Part shown: in pieces, positions 7,910-16,709 of the stretch
Numbering within the stretch: the stretch's first letter is position 1
How the letters are laid out: the number at the start of each line of letters is the position of its first letter
Source: Chloroflexota bacterium
GTDB taxonomy: Bacteria; Chloroflexota; UBA4733
DNA length: 41,773 bases
Reading direction: 5' to 3'
NCBI GenBank assembly: GCA_023381555.1
Contig: JAMCRV010000017.1
Location: 1-41,773, forward strand
Position numbers and translations under genes: made by a program
The notes under the pieces: generated by a model
What the model was told of the DNA's origin: nothing
The model's database searches: none
What the model saw: only the letters and a program-made list of their open reading frames with translations

Positions 7910-8848
7910 CTAGGGCAAGCTGATTGCATGAACAGCTGGGACGTTGCACACCGATGCTGGCTGACCACCATCGATGGCGCAGATCGCCGCAGTGAGCGTA
8001 TTCGCCGCGCCAAGAACTGCTTGAGCGGTGGCGTTGTTGGGCTGTTGGATCGCGTTTGCGATGTCTTGCCAGTTCTCCCCCTGCAAGATCTGCGGATCGA
8101 ATGGCGCTCCGCTCACGATGAAGTGATTGCCGAGGTCCAGGAAGGGGATCGTCCCGGCGGCGCTTGCTGCCACATAGGGAGGGCCATCGTAGGTACTGAT
8201 CAGGGCCTTCTGCGCCGCTGTCGGTGTTTGCAGGGGTGCGTACGTGTTGCCAGCGAGCTGATTGGTCTGCTCTTCGACGGAGACGAAGGAGATGTACGGG
8301 CTCGTGTACTGTGCCTTGTAGAACGTGAATGTGGGCGTTGACGGGTAGACGTCCGCGCTCGATGACGTCATCAGCTTCAGTCCGGTGAATGAGCCGAAGC
8401 GGCTGAGCGTAACGACGAGAGCCCAGCGCATCGAAGCGCAGTAGGGGCAGTATTCCGCACCGAGGTAGAAGATCTCGGGCTTGCCAGAGCTGTCGCGAAG
8501 CGGTGTCCCGTTGACCGGGATGAGCTTGTTGGCGAACGTTCCCTTGCCTACGCTATTGGCCGTCGCCACAGGAACGTGCGTGACGCTTTGCAACACGCTG
8601 GCGGGCACGGGCTGATTATCTTGGTTGGCCAGACTTGGAGCCGTGACGGTGCGAGCCACCACGAGGGCGATGACGAGCACGATGATCACGGCAACAGAGA
8701 TGATGCCCAGGCGTGAGATGCTGCGCCCTTGCGACGGCCGTCGCCGGCTACTCACCGATCGAGACGGAGGCGTGGCGCGTGTTGGGGCTGGCGTGCCCTT
8801 TGCAGGCTGGCGCGACCCTTGAGAGCGAGAACCAGTGCGGGAAGGCAT
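7910..8848 (-). CDS. DUF929 thioredoxin-like membrane-anchored protein
   Basis: A 312-residue protein with a basic, disordered N-terminus of about 45 residues, one membrane-spanning anchor (about residues 47-68) and an extracytoplasmic DUF929 domain. The domain carries the thioredoxin-like motif CPYC (in [15 protein letters not shown], near residue 138), so it is expected to exchange disulfides. Its stop codon is 10 nt from the VKOR start, and the two proteins are natural partners: VKOR would keep the CPYC site oxidised. The start is taken at the ATG at 8848, with a GGAAC sequence upstream, not the TTG one codon earlier. The family is well recognised; its precise client proteins are not known. 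Confidence 0.85.
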   Translation of the reverse strand: MPSRTGSRSQGSRQPAKGTPAPTRATPPSRSVSSRRRPSQGRSISRLGIISVAVIIVLVIALVVARTVTAPSLANQDNQPVPASVLQSVTHVPVATANSVGKGTFANKLIPVNGTPLRDSSGKPEIFYLGAEYCPYCASMRWALVVTLSRFGSFTGLKLMTSSSADVYPSTPTFTFYKAQYTSPYISFVSVEEQTNQLAGNTYAPLQTPTAAQKALISTYDGPPYVAASAAGTIPFLDLGNHFIVSGAPFDPQILQGENWQDIANAIQQPNNATAQAVLGAANTLTAAICAIDGGQPASVCNVPAVHAISLP

Positions 8849-8935
8849 CAACGAGGTTCCATTTCATTTTCATTCGGTAGCAGTCGGCACAACGCGCTCT
8901 CGCTAGGAAGAGCGGCCGGACCAAGCTCCAATACA

Positions 8936-8951
8936 TTGTTATATTGTTATA
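8936..8951. repeat. Tandem 8-bp repeat in an AT-rich promoter region
   Basis: TTGTTATA occurs twice head to tail, directly upstream of the DUF929-VKOR genes, in the only strongly AT-rich spot of this neighbourhood. It may hold a -10 element (TACTAT/TATAAC on the minus strand) or a regulator site. Confidence 0.4.
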
Positions 8952-8991
8952 TAGTACCTACCCGCTGCTGCCTGATCCGCACCCAGTCGGG

Positions 8992-9411
8992 CTATGAGGG
9001 GGTTGGGGCGGGCATGATACGCGGCAACTGTGCTGGTCCAAATAGGTAGAAAATTGCGGTTGCTAGACTGCTCGTAGTATTTGCCGGGCGGTGAATGATG
9101 CCTGGTATCTCTTCCCAGCACTGGCCGGAGTGAAGCAACTGCGAAGGCGCCCCCCGGATCTCCATCGTGATGGTCCCAGTGAGGACGCAAAACAAGCCTG
9201 GTCCGCTGTGGGTATGCCAGGCGCCTGCATAGTGTGGAGGATAGTTCTCACGATCGAGAGTGACGAGTATCTCACCGTTGGCGGCGGCGAAGCGCTGCTC
9301 ATAGAGCAGCGCCGGCGTAGGAAAAACAACGGGATGATTCGTGCCTTGGACAAGTGAGCAGCTCGTGAGGAGCAGAGAGACGGTCAGGCAGATAACGGTG
9401 CGGCGGGCCAT
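8992..9411 (-). CDS. Cupin-domain lipoprotein
   Basis: The start is set at the ATG at 9411, preceded by GGAGAAG at 5 nt. The 139-residue product begins with a lipoprotein signal (MARRT, hydrophobic core, LLTSC), so it should be anchored outside the membrane. The rest is a single cupin barrel: the first motif includes HYAGAWHTHSGPGLFCVLTGTI with two histidines and the second is GQCWEEIPGIIHRPAN with another histidine, a plausible metal site. Extracellular single-cupin proteins of this type are common but mostly uncharacterised. It is on the same strand as DUF929/VKOR but separated by about 140 bp including the AT-rich repeat, so it is probably an independent unit. Confidence 0.75.
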   Translation of the reverse strand: MARRTVICLTVSLLLTSCSLVQGTNHPVVFPTPALLYEQRFAAANGEILVTLDRENYPPHYAGAWHTHSGPGLFCVLTGTITMEIRGAPSQLLHSGQCWEEIPGIIHRPANTTSSLATAIFYLFGPAQLPRIMPAPTPS

Positions 9412-9490
9412 TGATGCTTCTCCATTGTTTGAGGGTACCAGCCGGGATGCTACTGCCGAGCCGGCGACTGAGAGGGCGTGTGGCGACACG

Positions 9491-9520
9491 TTGACCATGG
9501 TGAAGGCAGACGCGTACACT
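9491..9520 (+). promoter_or_regulatory. Predicted promoter of the rpmH-rnpA-yidD-yidC-jag cluster
   Basis: TTGACC (9491-9496) and TACACT (9515-9520) are 18 bases apart, 57 bp before the rpmH start codon. This is the only good sigma-70-type match in the divergent gap. Confidence 0.6.
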
Positions 9521-9576
9521 GAGAGGCTGTTCTGATGAACACACACTCTGTGGATTCTTAAGGATGCTGGCGATCA

Positions 9577-9714
9577 ATGAAGCGAACGTACCAACCGAAG
9601 CGTATCCCCCGGCGCCGTGAGCACGGGTTTCTCAAGCGCATGGCAACATTAGCCGGCAGGCGCGTGCTAAAGGCGCGGCGATTGAAGGGGCGACATCGAC
9701 TGACAGTCGTGTAG
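9577..9714 (+). CDS. rpmH: 50S ribosomal protein L34
   Basis: A 45-residue, very basic protein starting [18 protein letters not shown] and continuing with FLKRM and the [17 protein letters not shown] segment, the full-length bacterial L34 pattern. L34 sits in the large ribosomal subunit in contact with 23S rRNA. It is first in the conserved rpmH-rnpA-yidD-yidC-jag order; rnpA follows after 65 bp. In many bacteria dnaA and oriC lie just upstream; here a cupin gene lies there instead, so this is not the replication origin neighbourhood as far as visible. Confidence 0.97.
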   Translation: MKRTYQPKRIPRRREHGFLKRMATLAGRRVLKARRLKGRHRLTVV

Positions 9715-9779
9715 CTTATTGGCAAGCTCCTTGACCCTGGTAGCGAGTCACTAGCGAGCAACGGCAGGAAAGAGGAGTC

Positions 9780-10148
9780 GTGGTCGATCGTGCGCATCGC
9801 GTCCGGCTACGCTCAGACTTTGCCCGCATCCGGCTATCTGGACGGCGCGTCAGCCATCCCTTGGTGCGGCTGCAGTGGGTCTCCAATGGCCTCCCTGTCA
9901 CGCGATTCGGCTTCGTGGTTGGTCGAAGAGTGGCGCCGCGGGCGCACGATCGTAATCGTGTCCGCAGGAGACTCCGGGAGATTGCGCGAGGCACTCTCCC
10001 CCACCTCCCTGATGGCATCGACATCGTCTTCATCGCCCAGGCTGGTGCCGTGGACGCATCGTTTCATGAGCTGTATCAAGCCGTTGGTGAGCTGTTGGCG
10101 CGGTCGCGTCTGGAGCGCAGACTCGCCTCGCCAGAAAGAGCCGAATGA
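9780..10148 (+). CDS. rnpA: Ribonuclease P protein component
   Basis: RnpA is the protein cofactor of RNase P, which trims the 5' leader of tRNA precursors. The 122-residue protein has the central RNR-box [15 protein letters not shown] (about residues 56-70) and the preceding beta strand [13 protein letters not shown] that line the substrate leader-binding cleft. It begins at a GTG at 9780, 4-5 nt after AGAGGAG. Its last codons overlap the yidD start (ATGA), indicating translational coupling. Confidence 0.96.
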   Translation: MVDRAHRVRLRSDFARIRLSGRRVSHPLVRLQWVSNGLPVTRFGFVVGRRVAPRAHDRNRVRRRLREIARGTLPHLPDGIDIVFIAQAGAVDASFHELYQAVGELLARSRLERRLASPERAE

Positions 10149-10357
10149 TGCGATGGATCGTTCTCACGTTGATTCGAGGGTACAGGTTCTTCCTGTCGCC
10201 CCTACTGCCTCCGGCTTGCAAATATAGGCCAACGTGCTCCGAGTATGCGTATGAGGCCATCGAGCGTTATGGTATAGTCCGAGGCGGAGCCAAGGCTCTG
10301 TGGCGTATTCTGCGCTGTAATCCATTCAGTAAGGGCGGCTACGATCCTCTTCATTAG
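10145..10357 (+). CDS. yidD: Membrane protein insertion efficiency factor YidD
   Basis: A 70-residue protein with the invariant YidD features: an amphipathic N-terminal helix ([15 protein letters not shown]), the [11 protein letters not shown] motif with two cysteines, and the C-terminal [12 protein letters not shown]. It lies at the inner membrane face and assists YidC-dependent insertion. The start overlaps the stop of rnpA; a second ATG one codon later is an alternative. Confidence 0.96.
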   Translation: MMRWIVLTLIRGYRFFLSPLLPPACKYRPTCSEYAYEAIERYGIVRGGAKALWRILRCNPFSKGGYDPLH

Positions 10358-10429
10358 AACACTTTTCCGGCCCGCCCGCTTCGCGCAGTAAGGCAGAACG
10401 GTCCGATTTCGAAGGAGGCACCTCGCACT

Positions 10430-11449
10430 GTGGGGACCTTGTGGGAAACCTACGTCATCGGCCCCATGACGTGGGCGCTTACTCAGCTGGCTCACTTCAC
10501 CGGTAGTTACGCTCTCGCGATTATCGTCTTCACCGCTTTCGTTCGTCTGGCGCTCTACCCTCTGACGATTCAGCAGCTCCGCAGCTCTCGCAAGACAATG
10601 GTGCTGCAACCGCAGATCCAGGAGCTCAAGACCAAGTACGGCAATGATCGCGTCAAGCTCAATGAAGAGACGATGCGTCTCTATCGTGAGAACAATGCCA
10701 ATCCTGTCGCGGGGTGTCTTCCGACGCTCATTCAGTTCCCTATTCTCATCGCGCTTTACAGCTCGCTCAATGCGCTAATTTCGCAGCCGGGAATACATGC
10801 CAGCTTTCTCTGGGTCCAGAATTTAGCGCTTCCCGACTTTTGGTCAGTGACGAATCCTGTTACCCAACAACAAGTGCGGAACGGATTCTTTATCCTTCCT
10901 GTGCTCGCGGCGGCGTTGCAGTGGATACAGCAGCGCATGATGATGAATCCAATGGCGAGTCAAGATCCACAGCAGCGCATGATGAACCAGATGATGCAGT
11001 TCATGCCGCTGATGGTGCTCTTCTTCGGATTTCGCTTCCCCGCAGGCTTGGCACTGTACTGGGTGACGAACACCTTTGTGTCGGTTGTGCTGCAGTACTT
11101 CGTGACAGGTTGGGGAACGCTACCTCAGGTCGTCCCGGCCTTGGGCCGGATAGCTTTCCCTGGAGCAGGCATCCTGGCTGGTGGGTCGCTTGTGGGCGTG
11201 CTTCCCAGCAAACCTGAGAAGCCAGCTCGCTCGGAGAGTAGTGCGGAGGCAAGCTCTCAGGAGGGTCCAAGGCCGCGCTCGCCTCGTTCTGCTCGCTTGA
11301 ATGGGTCGCCGGTGGCGAAGCAGCCGGCAGACGGCACGAGCTCCGGTAGTGTTCAGAGAACGCGCCCACCCAAGTCTTCGGCGCGCTCAGTGAATTCGGG
11401 TCCGGGCCGGCAGCGTCCGTCTCCGGGCAGGAGACAGGGGAGTAAGTAG
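10430..11449 (+). CDS. yidC: Membrane protein insertase YidC/OxaA
   Basis: The 339-residue protein is a YidC2-type insertase without the large periplasmic domain of proteobacterial YidC. It has the hydrophilic groove arginine in FVRLALYPLT (about residue 38), the helical coiled hairpin that follows (QIQELKTKYGNDRVKLNEETMRLY region) and four further membrane segments, ending with FRFPAGLALYWVTNT. The last 90 residues are a proline/arginine/serine-rich tail, probably disordered and ribosome-binding. It starts at a GTG at 10430 behind GAAGGAGG. It inserts membrane proteins alone or with SecYEG. Confidence 0.95.
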   Translation: MGTLWETYVIGPMTWALTQLAHFTGSYALAIIVFTAFVRLALYPLTIQQLRSSRKTMVLQPQIQELKTKYGNDRVKLNEETMRLYRENNANPVAGCLPTLIQFPILIALYSSLNALISQPGIHASFLWVQNLALPDFWSVTNPVTQQQVRNGFFILPVLAAALQWIQQRMMMNPMASQDPQQRMMNQMMQFMPLMVLFFGFRFPAGLALYWVTNTFVSVVLQYFVTGWGTLPQVVPALGRIAFPGAGILAGGSLVGVLPSKPEKPARSESSAEASSQEGPRPRSPRSARLNGSPVAKQPADGTSSGSVQRTRPPKSSARSVNSGPGRQRPSPGRRQGSK

Positions 11450-11455
11450 GAGCTT

Positions 11456-12280
11456 ATGGACCGCGTCGAAGCGACAGGAAGAACAGTAGAGGAGGCGGTT
11501 GCCAATGCGCTCCTCCGGCTGCGAGTGGATCGCAGCGCGGTAGATATCCAAGTGTTGCATGAGGGCAGCCGGGGGCTCTTGGGAATAGGGGCGGAGGATG
11601 CCCGCATCCTCGTGACGCTGAAGAGTGTTGCCGAAGCGCCTGTGCCCCTTGCGGAGGGGATGGCGAGTCGCATCGAGGATGTCGAGGCTGCTGAGGATGC
11701 CCGGCCGGTGCGCAGTACCCGCCAGCCACCATTGCGGCAACTAGACAGTGACGAGGATCTGCCGGATACATTCCTGGATGCCGGCGAAGAGGATGAAGAA
11801 GCTGACGTCGAACTGGCAGTGGCCAGTGACGAGCTTATCGAGACGGCTCTCGGCATCCTGCAGGAGCTCCTCGAGCTGTTGCATCTGGAGGGCGAGGCGG
11901 AGGTCCGCAGTCGGAGCTATCCCCTCACGATCAACGTGCACGGTGAAGATCTCGGTATCCTCATCGGCCACCATGGTGATACGCTGGCAAGTCTGCAGTT
12001 CCTGGTTAACCTGTTGATTAGCCGCAAGATGGGGCGGTGGACTCGTGTCGTTGTCGACGTAGAGGAGTATCGTCTGCGCCGAGAACGCACCCTGCGTCAG
12101 CTTGCCGCGCGAACAGCCGAGCGCGTGCATCGGACACGTCAAGCCGTCACGCTCGAGCCCATGCCGTCAAATGAGCGGCGAGTGGTGCATCTCGCGTTGC
12201 AGGGCGACCGGTACGTATCGACACACAGTGTTGGTGAAGGCGACAATCGCAAGGTTGTCATCTCGCCACGCTCGCGATGA
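11456..12280 (+). CDS. jag: RNA-binding protein Jag/KhpB (Jag-N, KH and R3H domains)
   Basis: The 274-residue protein has an N-terminal Jag_N domain (VEATGRTVEEAVANAL, ending with SRGLLGIGAEDARI, residues 1-55), an acidic, unstructured linker of about 70 residues, a KH domain with the GHHGDTLASLQFLVN loop (about residues 165-180), and a C-terminal R3H domain (ERRVVHLALQGD). KhpB binds RNA and in Gram-positives affects cell division and envelope homeostasis. It begins 6 nt after yidC with TAGGAG upstream and its stop overlaps the following kinase gene. The identity is secure, though the linker is longer than in many homologues. Confidence 0.93.
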   Translation: MDRVEATGRTVEEAVANALLRLRVDRSAVDIQVLHEGSRGLLGIGAEDARILVTLKSVAEAPVPLAEGMASRIEDVEAAEDARPVRSTRQPPLRQLDSDEDLPDTFLDAGEEDEEADVELAVASDELIETALGILQELLELLHLEGEAEVRSRSYPLTINVHGEDLGILIGHHGDTLASLQFLVNLLISRKMGRWTRVVVDVEEYRLRRERTLRQLAARTAERVHRTRQAVTLEPMPSNERRVVHLALQGDRYVSTHSVGEGDNRKVVISPRSR

Positions 12281-13155
12281 GGACCAGTGCGACGGAGAAT
12301 GGCTTCCATCTCCTCACTCAGGCTCCTGACTATCTCGTGTTGGGCCACATCACGTTGGACCGGACCCCGTCGGGTTACGCCTTGGGAGGCACCACATCGT
12401 ACGGCGCCCTGACAGCACAACGGCTCGGCTATCAGGCGGCGGTGGTCACGACAGGGGCGCCGTCGGAGGCAGATCTCCTCGAGCGGGAGGGCGTGCTTAT
12501 CGTATCGGCGTCTTCGCCGCACCCGACTATCTTCGAGAATGTCTACCAGTACGGGACGCGCTTGCAGTTCTTGCGCTCGCGGGCTGGTGACGTAGCTACT
12601 ACGGGCATGCCCCCGAGCTGGCACGATGCGCGAGTCGTGCATCTCGGCCCTTTGGCCCAAGAACTGGACGGCGAGGTTGTGGCTGAGTTTCCACGATCGC
12701 TCATTGGCGTCACCCCCCAGGGCTGGCTCCGAGCTTGGGATGGTGATGGACGAGTGCGAGCGACCGATTGGGTGCACCCTGAGCTTGTGCTGAGCCGCGC
12801 TGACATCCTCGTCTTCAGTGAACAGGATGTCAATGGCGATGAGGCGACAATGAATCACTACGTCTCACTCGCCAGGATCGCTGTCGTGACACGTGGCGCA
12901 CGCGGTTGCTCGGTGTTCTGGGATGGGCAGTCGTGCAGCTTGCCGGCCTACGAAGTCCAGGAAGTCGATCCGACGGGCGCTGGTGATGTGTTCGCCGCTG
13001 CCTTTTTCCTGAACTATGCTGAAACGCACGATCCTTGCGTGGCTGCCAATTTCGCCAATTGCGTAGCTTCCTTCGCAGTCGAGGCCCCTGGCACGCTTGG
13101 CATTCCGCGGCGCGAGCAGGTGTCCACCCGCCTCAGCGCTGCCTATGTGCGCTGA
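12277..13155 (+). CDS. PfkB-family carbohydrate/nucleoside kinase
   Basis: The 292-residue protein belongs to the ribokinase/PfkB superfamily. It shows the N-terminal substrate motif (ALGGTTSYGALTAQRLG, about residues 35-51) and the anion-hole/catalytic motif DPTGAGDVFAAAF near residue 229, where the final aspartate is the base that activates the substrate hydroxyl. Its start overlaps the jag stop (ATGA), so it is translationally coupled to the membrane-insertion cluster, which is an unusual neighbour. The stop overlaps the end of the convergent sufU gene by 13 bp. The substrate is not predictable from the sequence; sugars, nucleosides and inositol-like compounds are all possible. Confidence 0.88.
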   Translation: MRTSATENGFHLLTQAPDYLVLGHITLDRTPSGYALGGTTSYGALTAQRLGYQAAVVTTGAPSEADLLEREGVLIVSASSPHPTIFENVYQYGTRLQFLRSRAGDVATTGMPPSWHDARVVHLGPLAQELDGEVVAEFPRSLIGVTPQGWLRAWDGDGRVRATDWVHPELVLSRADILVFSEQDVNGDEATMNHYVSLARIAVVTRGARGCSVFWDGQSCSLPAYEVQEVDPTGAGDVFAAAFFLNYAETHDPCVAANFANCVASFAVEAPGTLGIPRREQVSTRLSAAYVR

Positions 13156-13532
13156 CTCTTGAGGTAGAGGTCGGCGGCAGCCTTCAGAGTCCCTAGTCCG
13201 AGAGTAGCGCAGCGTACCCGCGATACCACGATCTCGCGCCCCATGTGGTCGACGAAGTCCTCGTAGTCCATATCTTGAACTTCTTGGGGTGTTTTGCCGA
13301 CGACCATCTCTGTGAGCATCGAGGTACCGGCCATCGAGATGGTGCATCCCTGACCTTCGAAGCTGGCTTCACTGATGTGACCATCAGGCCCCAGGCGCAA
13401 GTAGACGGTAACTTGATCACCACATCCTGGGTTGCCGCCCTCAACCCTGCTATCGAAAGGATCGAGTACGCCTTTGTGGCGAGGATGCTGGTAGTGATCG
13501 AGGATTTCCTCGATGTAGCCCTGACGGTCCAT
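13143..13532 (-). CDS. sufU: Iron-sulfur cluster assembly scaffold / zinc sulfur acceptor SufU
   Basis: The 129-residue protein is an IscU/SufU-like scaffold with the three conserved cysteines: in GGNPGCGDQ, GQGCTISMAG and VRCATLGLGTL. The DHYQHPRHKG N-terminal pattern also fits. In Gram-positive-type bacteria SufU accepts sulfur from SufS and passes it to SufBCD. The ATG at 13532 has a GAGGAAAAGG sequence upstream; a longer frame to 13694 would run across a hairpin and lacks a ribosome-binding site. No sufS or sufB is adjacent; the neighbour upstream is a rhodanese, so sulfur handling is the common theme. Confidence 0.92.
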   Translation of the reverse strand: MDRQGYIEEILDHYQHPRHKGVLDPFDSRVEGGNPGCGDQVTVYLRLGPDGHISEASFEGQGCTISMAGTSMLTEMVVGKTPQEVQDMDYEDFVDHMGREIVVSRVRCATLGLGTLKAAADLYLKSQRT

Positions 13533-13597
13533 ACTTACCTTTTCCTCGGATAGAAGGAATGCCCTACAGTACTTGCCCCTGAATTGTACCGGGGGAG

Positions 13598-13637
13598 TGC
13601 CGGGTGCTCTCTGCCGGAGGGCACGGGGCACCCGGCA
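13598..13637 (-). terminator. 10-bp inverted repeat between rhodanese and sufU
   Basis: TGCCGGGTGC (13598-13607) pairs perfectly with GCACCCGGCA (13628-13637). It lies 21 bp after the rhodanese stop and about 65 bp before sufU, both on the minus strand, so it can terminate the first or act as a leader attenuator for the second. No clear T-tract. Confidence 0.55.
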
Positions 13638-13657
13638 CCGGGTAGTACTCGGAGCGG

Positions 13658-14506
13658 TTAGCGCTCGATCGGCACATTGACCAAGGATCCCCACTCCGTC
13701 CAGGAGCCGTCGTAGTTCTTCACATCAGGGTAGCCGAGGAGATAGTGGAGCACGAACCAGGTATGAGAGGAGCGCTCGCCAATGCGGCAGTAAGCAATCG
13801 TGCGCTCATCGGGGCGGATACCGCGCGATTCATAGATACTGCGTAGCTCATCAGCAGACTTGAATGTGCCATCGGGGTTCGCTGCTGTGGCCCACGGGAT
13901 GTTCTGCGCCCCAGGGACGTGCCCACCGCGCTGGGCCCCCTCTTGGGGGTAGTTGGCCATGTGCAGTAGCTTGCCTGAGTACTCATCGGGAGAGCGCACA
14001 TCGACGATGTTGGTGCCGCGCCGTTGCACCGTCGCCAGCACCTCGTCGCGGAAGGCGCGGATACTATCGTCTGGCTCCTTGGCATGGTAAGTGGTTGGTG
14101 TGACAGATGAGACCTCTCTGGTGTAGGGGCGCCCCTCAGCCTCCCACTTCTGCCGCCCACCGTTCATCACCTTGAGTCTTGACTCCGCGTGCCCATAGTA
14201 GCGGAACAGCCAGAGGCTGTAGGTGGCATACCAGTTGTTCTTGTCTCCGTAGAACACCAGTGTGGTGTCATTGTGGATACCGCGAGAGCTACATAGCTTC
14301 TCGAAGTCCTCGCGGCTCACAAAATCGCGCCGGTAGGGATCTTGGAGATCAGTATGCCAATCGACCTTGACAGCTCCAACGATGTGTCCCAGCTCATAGA
14401 GCAGCACATCTTCGTCGCTCTCAATAATGCGGATCGAAGGATCGTTGAGATGGGCTGCCACCCACTCTGTAGACACAAGCATTTCCGGATGCGCGTAGTC
14501 AGCCAC
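13658..14506 (-). CDS. Two-domain sulfurtransferase (rhodanese)
   Basis: The 282-residue protein consists of two rhodanese domains. The N-terminal one starts with [12 protein letters not shown] and is inactive-looking, the C-terminal one has the active-site loop [11 protein letters not shown] with the persulfide-forming cysteine at residue 240. The layout and the loop resemble actinobacterial CysA-type thiosulfate sulfurtransferases. I chose the GTG at 14506, which follows AGAGAGGAA; an upstream ATG would add 29 residues without a family counterpart. It transfers sulfane sulfur to an acceptor, and the next gene sufU is a plausible link to Fe-S biogenesis, though that is inference from position. 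Confidence 0.9.
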   Translation of the reverse strand: MADYAHPEMLVSTEWVAAHLNDPSIRIIESDEDVLLYELGHIVGAVKVDWHTDLQDPYRRDFVSREDFEKLCSSRGIHNDTTLVFYGDKNNWYATYSLWLFRYYGHAESRLKVMNGGRQKWEAEGRPYTREVSSVTPTTYHAKEPDDSIRAFRDEVLATVQRRGTNIVDVRSPDEYSGKLLHMANYPQEGAQRGGHVPGAQNIPWATAANPDGTFKSADELRSIYESRGIRPDERTIAYCRIGERSSHTWFVLHYLLGYPDVKNYDGSWTEWGSLVNVPIER

Positions 14507-14622
14507 GCGGATTCCTCTCTCTTCTCTACGTAGTACAGACCTGTGTTGCCCAGGGTAGGCCTGAATCATTGTGACACGAGCGTCAGGTACCAAAAGTGTA
14601 CCAAATCCATCTACTTCGTCAA

Positions 14623-15702
14623 CTATATACTATCGACGCTGGTGACAGGCTCCCAGGAGTGCGTGCGGGCCGAGTCCTCTGCTGCTTCCAGTACCGCTTG
14701 GCAGCGGAGCCCATCCCGGAACGTAGGACCCACATCTGTCCCTGATTGGATCTCTTCAAGGAACGTGCGCAGGATGCGCTCCGTGCCACGGGCAAGATAG
14801 TCGGCATGGTCGAGACCTTCCGGGGGCTGGTCAGATGGTAGGAGCTCCCAGGTGTGGTCGGGGCGGTAGAGGCGGCCAGCTCCATTCTCATAGGTCACGG
14901 CAGCCGCCTCTCCTCCGATGAGGAGTTGCCGGTGGCCGACCGGAAAGTCCGAGAACTCAGCGCCAAGACGGCTCAAGGCGATGGTCCCCTCGATGCCTCC
15001 GCGAAGGCGGATGAGGAGCAGAGCTTCGTCATCGACCGCGGCAGCGTGCGCTGCACCAGTCTCGGGATCATAGAGCGTGGGCTTGCAGGTACGAAGGCTT
15101 GCACAGACCTCCTCGATAGGGCCTAGGAGAAAGTGCAGCAGATCGATGGTGTGAGCGCCAAGGTCACCCAGGATCCCAGTGCCGGTACGCCCCGGATCGG
15201 TGCGCCACGTAAAGGGCGGCTGCCTACCGAGAAGGCCGGTATTGAAGCTCTGGGCGTGGACGTGGTAGATACGGCCGAGCTGTCCGGCGGAGATGAGCTG
15301 ATGGACGTGGCCGAAGAACGGGTTCCAGCGGTTGGAGAAGCCGACGAGGGTGCGTAGCCCGGCGCGGTCTGCTGCTTCTGTCATTGCCACGGCTTCAGCG
15401 AAGGAGGTCGCGAGCGGCTTCTCACAGAAGATGTGCTTGCGATGCTGGACAGCGAGAAGTGCCAGGGTGGCGTGGGAGCGATCGGGAGTGTCGATGAGGA
15501 CGCCGTCGATACCCGGTTGCGTGAGCAGGTCAAGCGGCTCCGTGGTGACGTGGGGAATACCGAAGCGTGTGGCGAAGACCCGCGCTCTCTCAGGGTTGGG
15601 CCCGCACACTGCTCGCACCGCAAACTCAGGGATGCGGAGCAGGCCTTCGAGGTGGGCGGTGGCGATGAAGCCATATCCAAAGATGCCGAGTCCGATTGTC
15701 AT
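14623..15702 (-). CDS. Gfo/Idh/MocA-family oxidoreductase
   Basis: A 359-residue NAD(P)-dependent oxidoreductase. The Rossmann motif GYGFIA appears at residues 9-14, the CEKPLAT motif with the catalytic lysine near residue 95, and [16 protein letters not shown] near residue 180 supplies the aspartate and histidine expected in the active site. It begins at an ATG preceded by GGGAGTG. It is only distantly similar to the other family member at 1679-2713, so this is not a recent duplication. No sugar transporter or kinase adjoins it; its substrate is unknown. Confidence 0.9.
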   Translation of the reverse strand: MTIGLGIFGYGFIATAHLEGLLRIPEFAVRAVCGPNPERARVFATRFGIPHVTTEPLDLLTQPGIDGVLIDTPDRSHATLALLAVQHRKHIFCEKPLATSFAEAVAMTEAADRAGLRTLVGFSNRWNPFFGHVHQLISAGQLGRIYHVHAQSFNTGLLGRQPPFTWRTDPGRTGTGILGDLGAHTIDLLHFLLGPIEEVCASLRTCKPTLYDPETGAAHAAAVDDEALLLIRLRGGIEGTIALSRLGAEFSDFPVGHRQLLIGGEAAAVTYENGAGRLYRPDHTWELLPSDQPPEGLDHADYLARGTERILRTFLEEIQSGTDVGPTFRDGLRCQAVLEAAEDSARTHSWEPVTSVDSI

Positions 15703-15749
15703 CTGTCACTCCCTTGTCGTCTGTGACTCATCGAGTTGCCCGTCAGCGA

Positions 15750-16400
15750 TCATTTAGAATACGCCTCGTCAGCGCGAGGTGGGGTGGAAAGCTCGCGCTG
15801 CACGTAGAGTACCTGCCCGTACGCTCGCCAGGCGGTGAGCACGGCGGGCTGCCCGGCTGGTTGCAGCGGGTCGAGAAACAGCTTCTCCCCGACCCGAGCG
15901 ACACGCTTCACCAGCGGAACGTCAGCATCGGTGAGGACGATGACGGTGCTGCCGTCCGTAGGAGTCTCACCGCGCTGGACCACGACGACATCGCCATCGA
16001 GCAGACCGTCACCTACGAAGCCCCAGCCAGAGACACGCAAGGCTACGATCCGGGAAGGGTCCTCTGCCATCCGCAAACGAAGAGCGATGCTGCCGGACTG
16101 CTCAGGAGCCTGAAGGGGAAGACCGGCAACGAGAAGGCCGGCGAGCGGGATCGCGCAGGGCTGTGCTGCGAGATCATGTTCTGGCGCGCTGTGAGCGAGG
16201 GTGTAGCCAGCTCGGCTGGCTGGATGCGGCGTGAGCCAGCCCTTGCGCTCGAGCGCGCGGATGTGGTCGAGCACGGTCGGGGGCCTGATGCCGCCGAGGT
16301 CAGCGCCGAGCTCAGACAGGGACGGCAGCCGGCCAGTGGCGCTCAGATGCTGTCGAATACAACCGAGCACGTCACGCTGACGGGGGGAGAGCGGTTGCAC
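15750..16400 (-). CDS. lexA: LexA-like repressor lacking the self-cleavage serine
   Basis: The 216-residue protein has a LexA winged-helix N-terminus (LSPRQRDVLGCIRQ, then PSLSELGADLGG and ALERKGWL) and a peptidase S24-like C-terminus. The cleavage dipeptide is visible (LLVAGLP, Ala92-Gly93), as is the lysine of the dyad (LVKRV, Lys165). However, the position of the nucleophilic serine (VSGMSM in E. coli LexA) reads VSGWGF, with glycine at residue 127. If the reading is right, the repressor cannot cut itself by the known mechanism. A GTG start at 16400 follows AGGAGG by 4 nt. It may be a specialised regulator or a paralogue; a canonical LexA may lie elsewhere. Its operator is not visible. Confidence 0.85.
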   Translation of the reverse strand: MQPLSPRQRDVLGCIRQHLSATGRLPSLSELGADLGGIRPPTVLDHIRALERKGWLTPHPASRAGYTLAHSAPEHDLAAQPCAIPLAGLLVAGLPLQAPEQSGSIALRLRMAEDPSRIVALRVSGWGFVGDGLLDGDVVVVQRGETPTDGSTVIVLTDADVPLVKRVARVGEKLFLDPLQPAGQPAVLTAWRAYGQVLYVQRELSTPPRADEAYSK

Positions 16401-16709
16401 CGGACCTCCTCAACTGCGGCTTCTGTCAGGGTAGCACAGGTGCGGGAGCCGTCGATCAATGGTCATTGTCGAGATGCGCTGAAGGTATGCTTCGACGAGC
16501 GGTGGGACGGTATGTGGCAGTCACCAGTGAGGAAGATGGCAGTGATGACGGGAAACTCGCGCGGGGTGTTCAGTCTCGCTACCGTTCGCTCACTGTCGCG
16601 GTGTGTAGCGCAGTTGTGCTCTGAGCAACCTGCCGGGATCGCCGAGACAGTTTCCCTGCACGCTGACGGTATGACAGCGCTGTGGTGAAGTAGGGAGAGG
16701 TGGTGTAGG
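16401..16709. other. Divergent intergenic region between lexA-like and dinB-like genes
   Basis: This 309-bp gap must hold the promoters of both genes. On the lexA side a weak pair (TTGATC, then TGCTAC after 17 bases) can be drawn on the minus strand near 16433-16461. I see no clear palindromic operator, coding frame or structured RNA. Confidence 0.4.

Noticed and set aside
7928-8341. Plus-strand frame opposite the DUF929 gene
   Set aside because: It is a mirror of the DUF929 coding strand; the CPYC motif, membrane anchor and ribosome-binding site are on the minus strand.
9536-9562. DnaA-box-like TGTGGAT sequence before rpmH suggesting oriC
   Set aside because: A single imperfect box, no AT-rich unwinding element and no dnaA or dnaN gene next to it.
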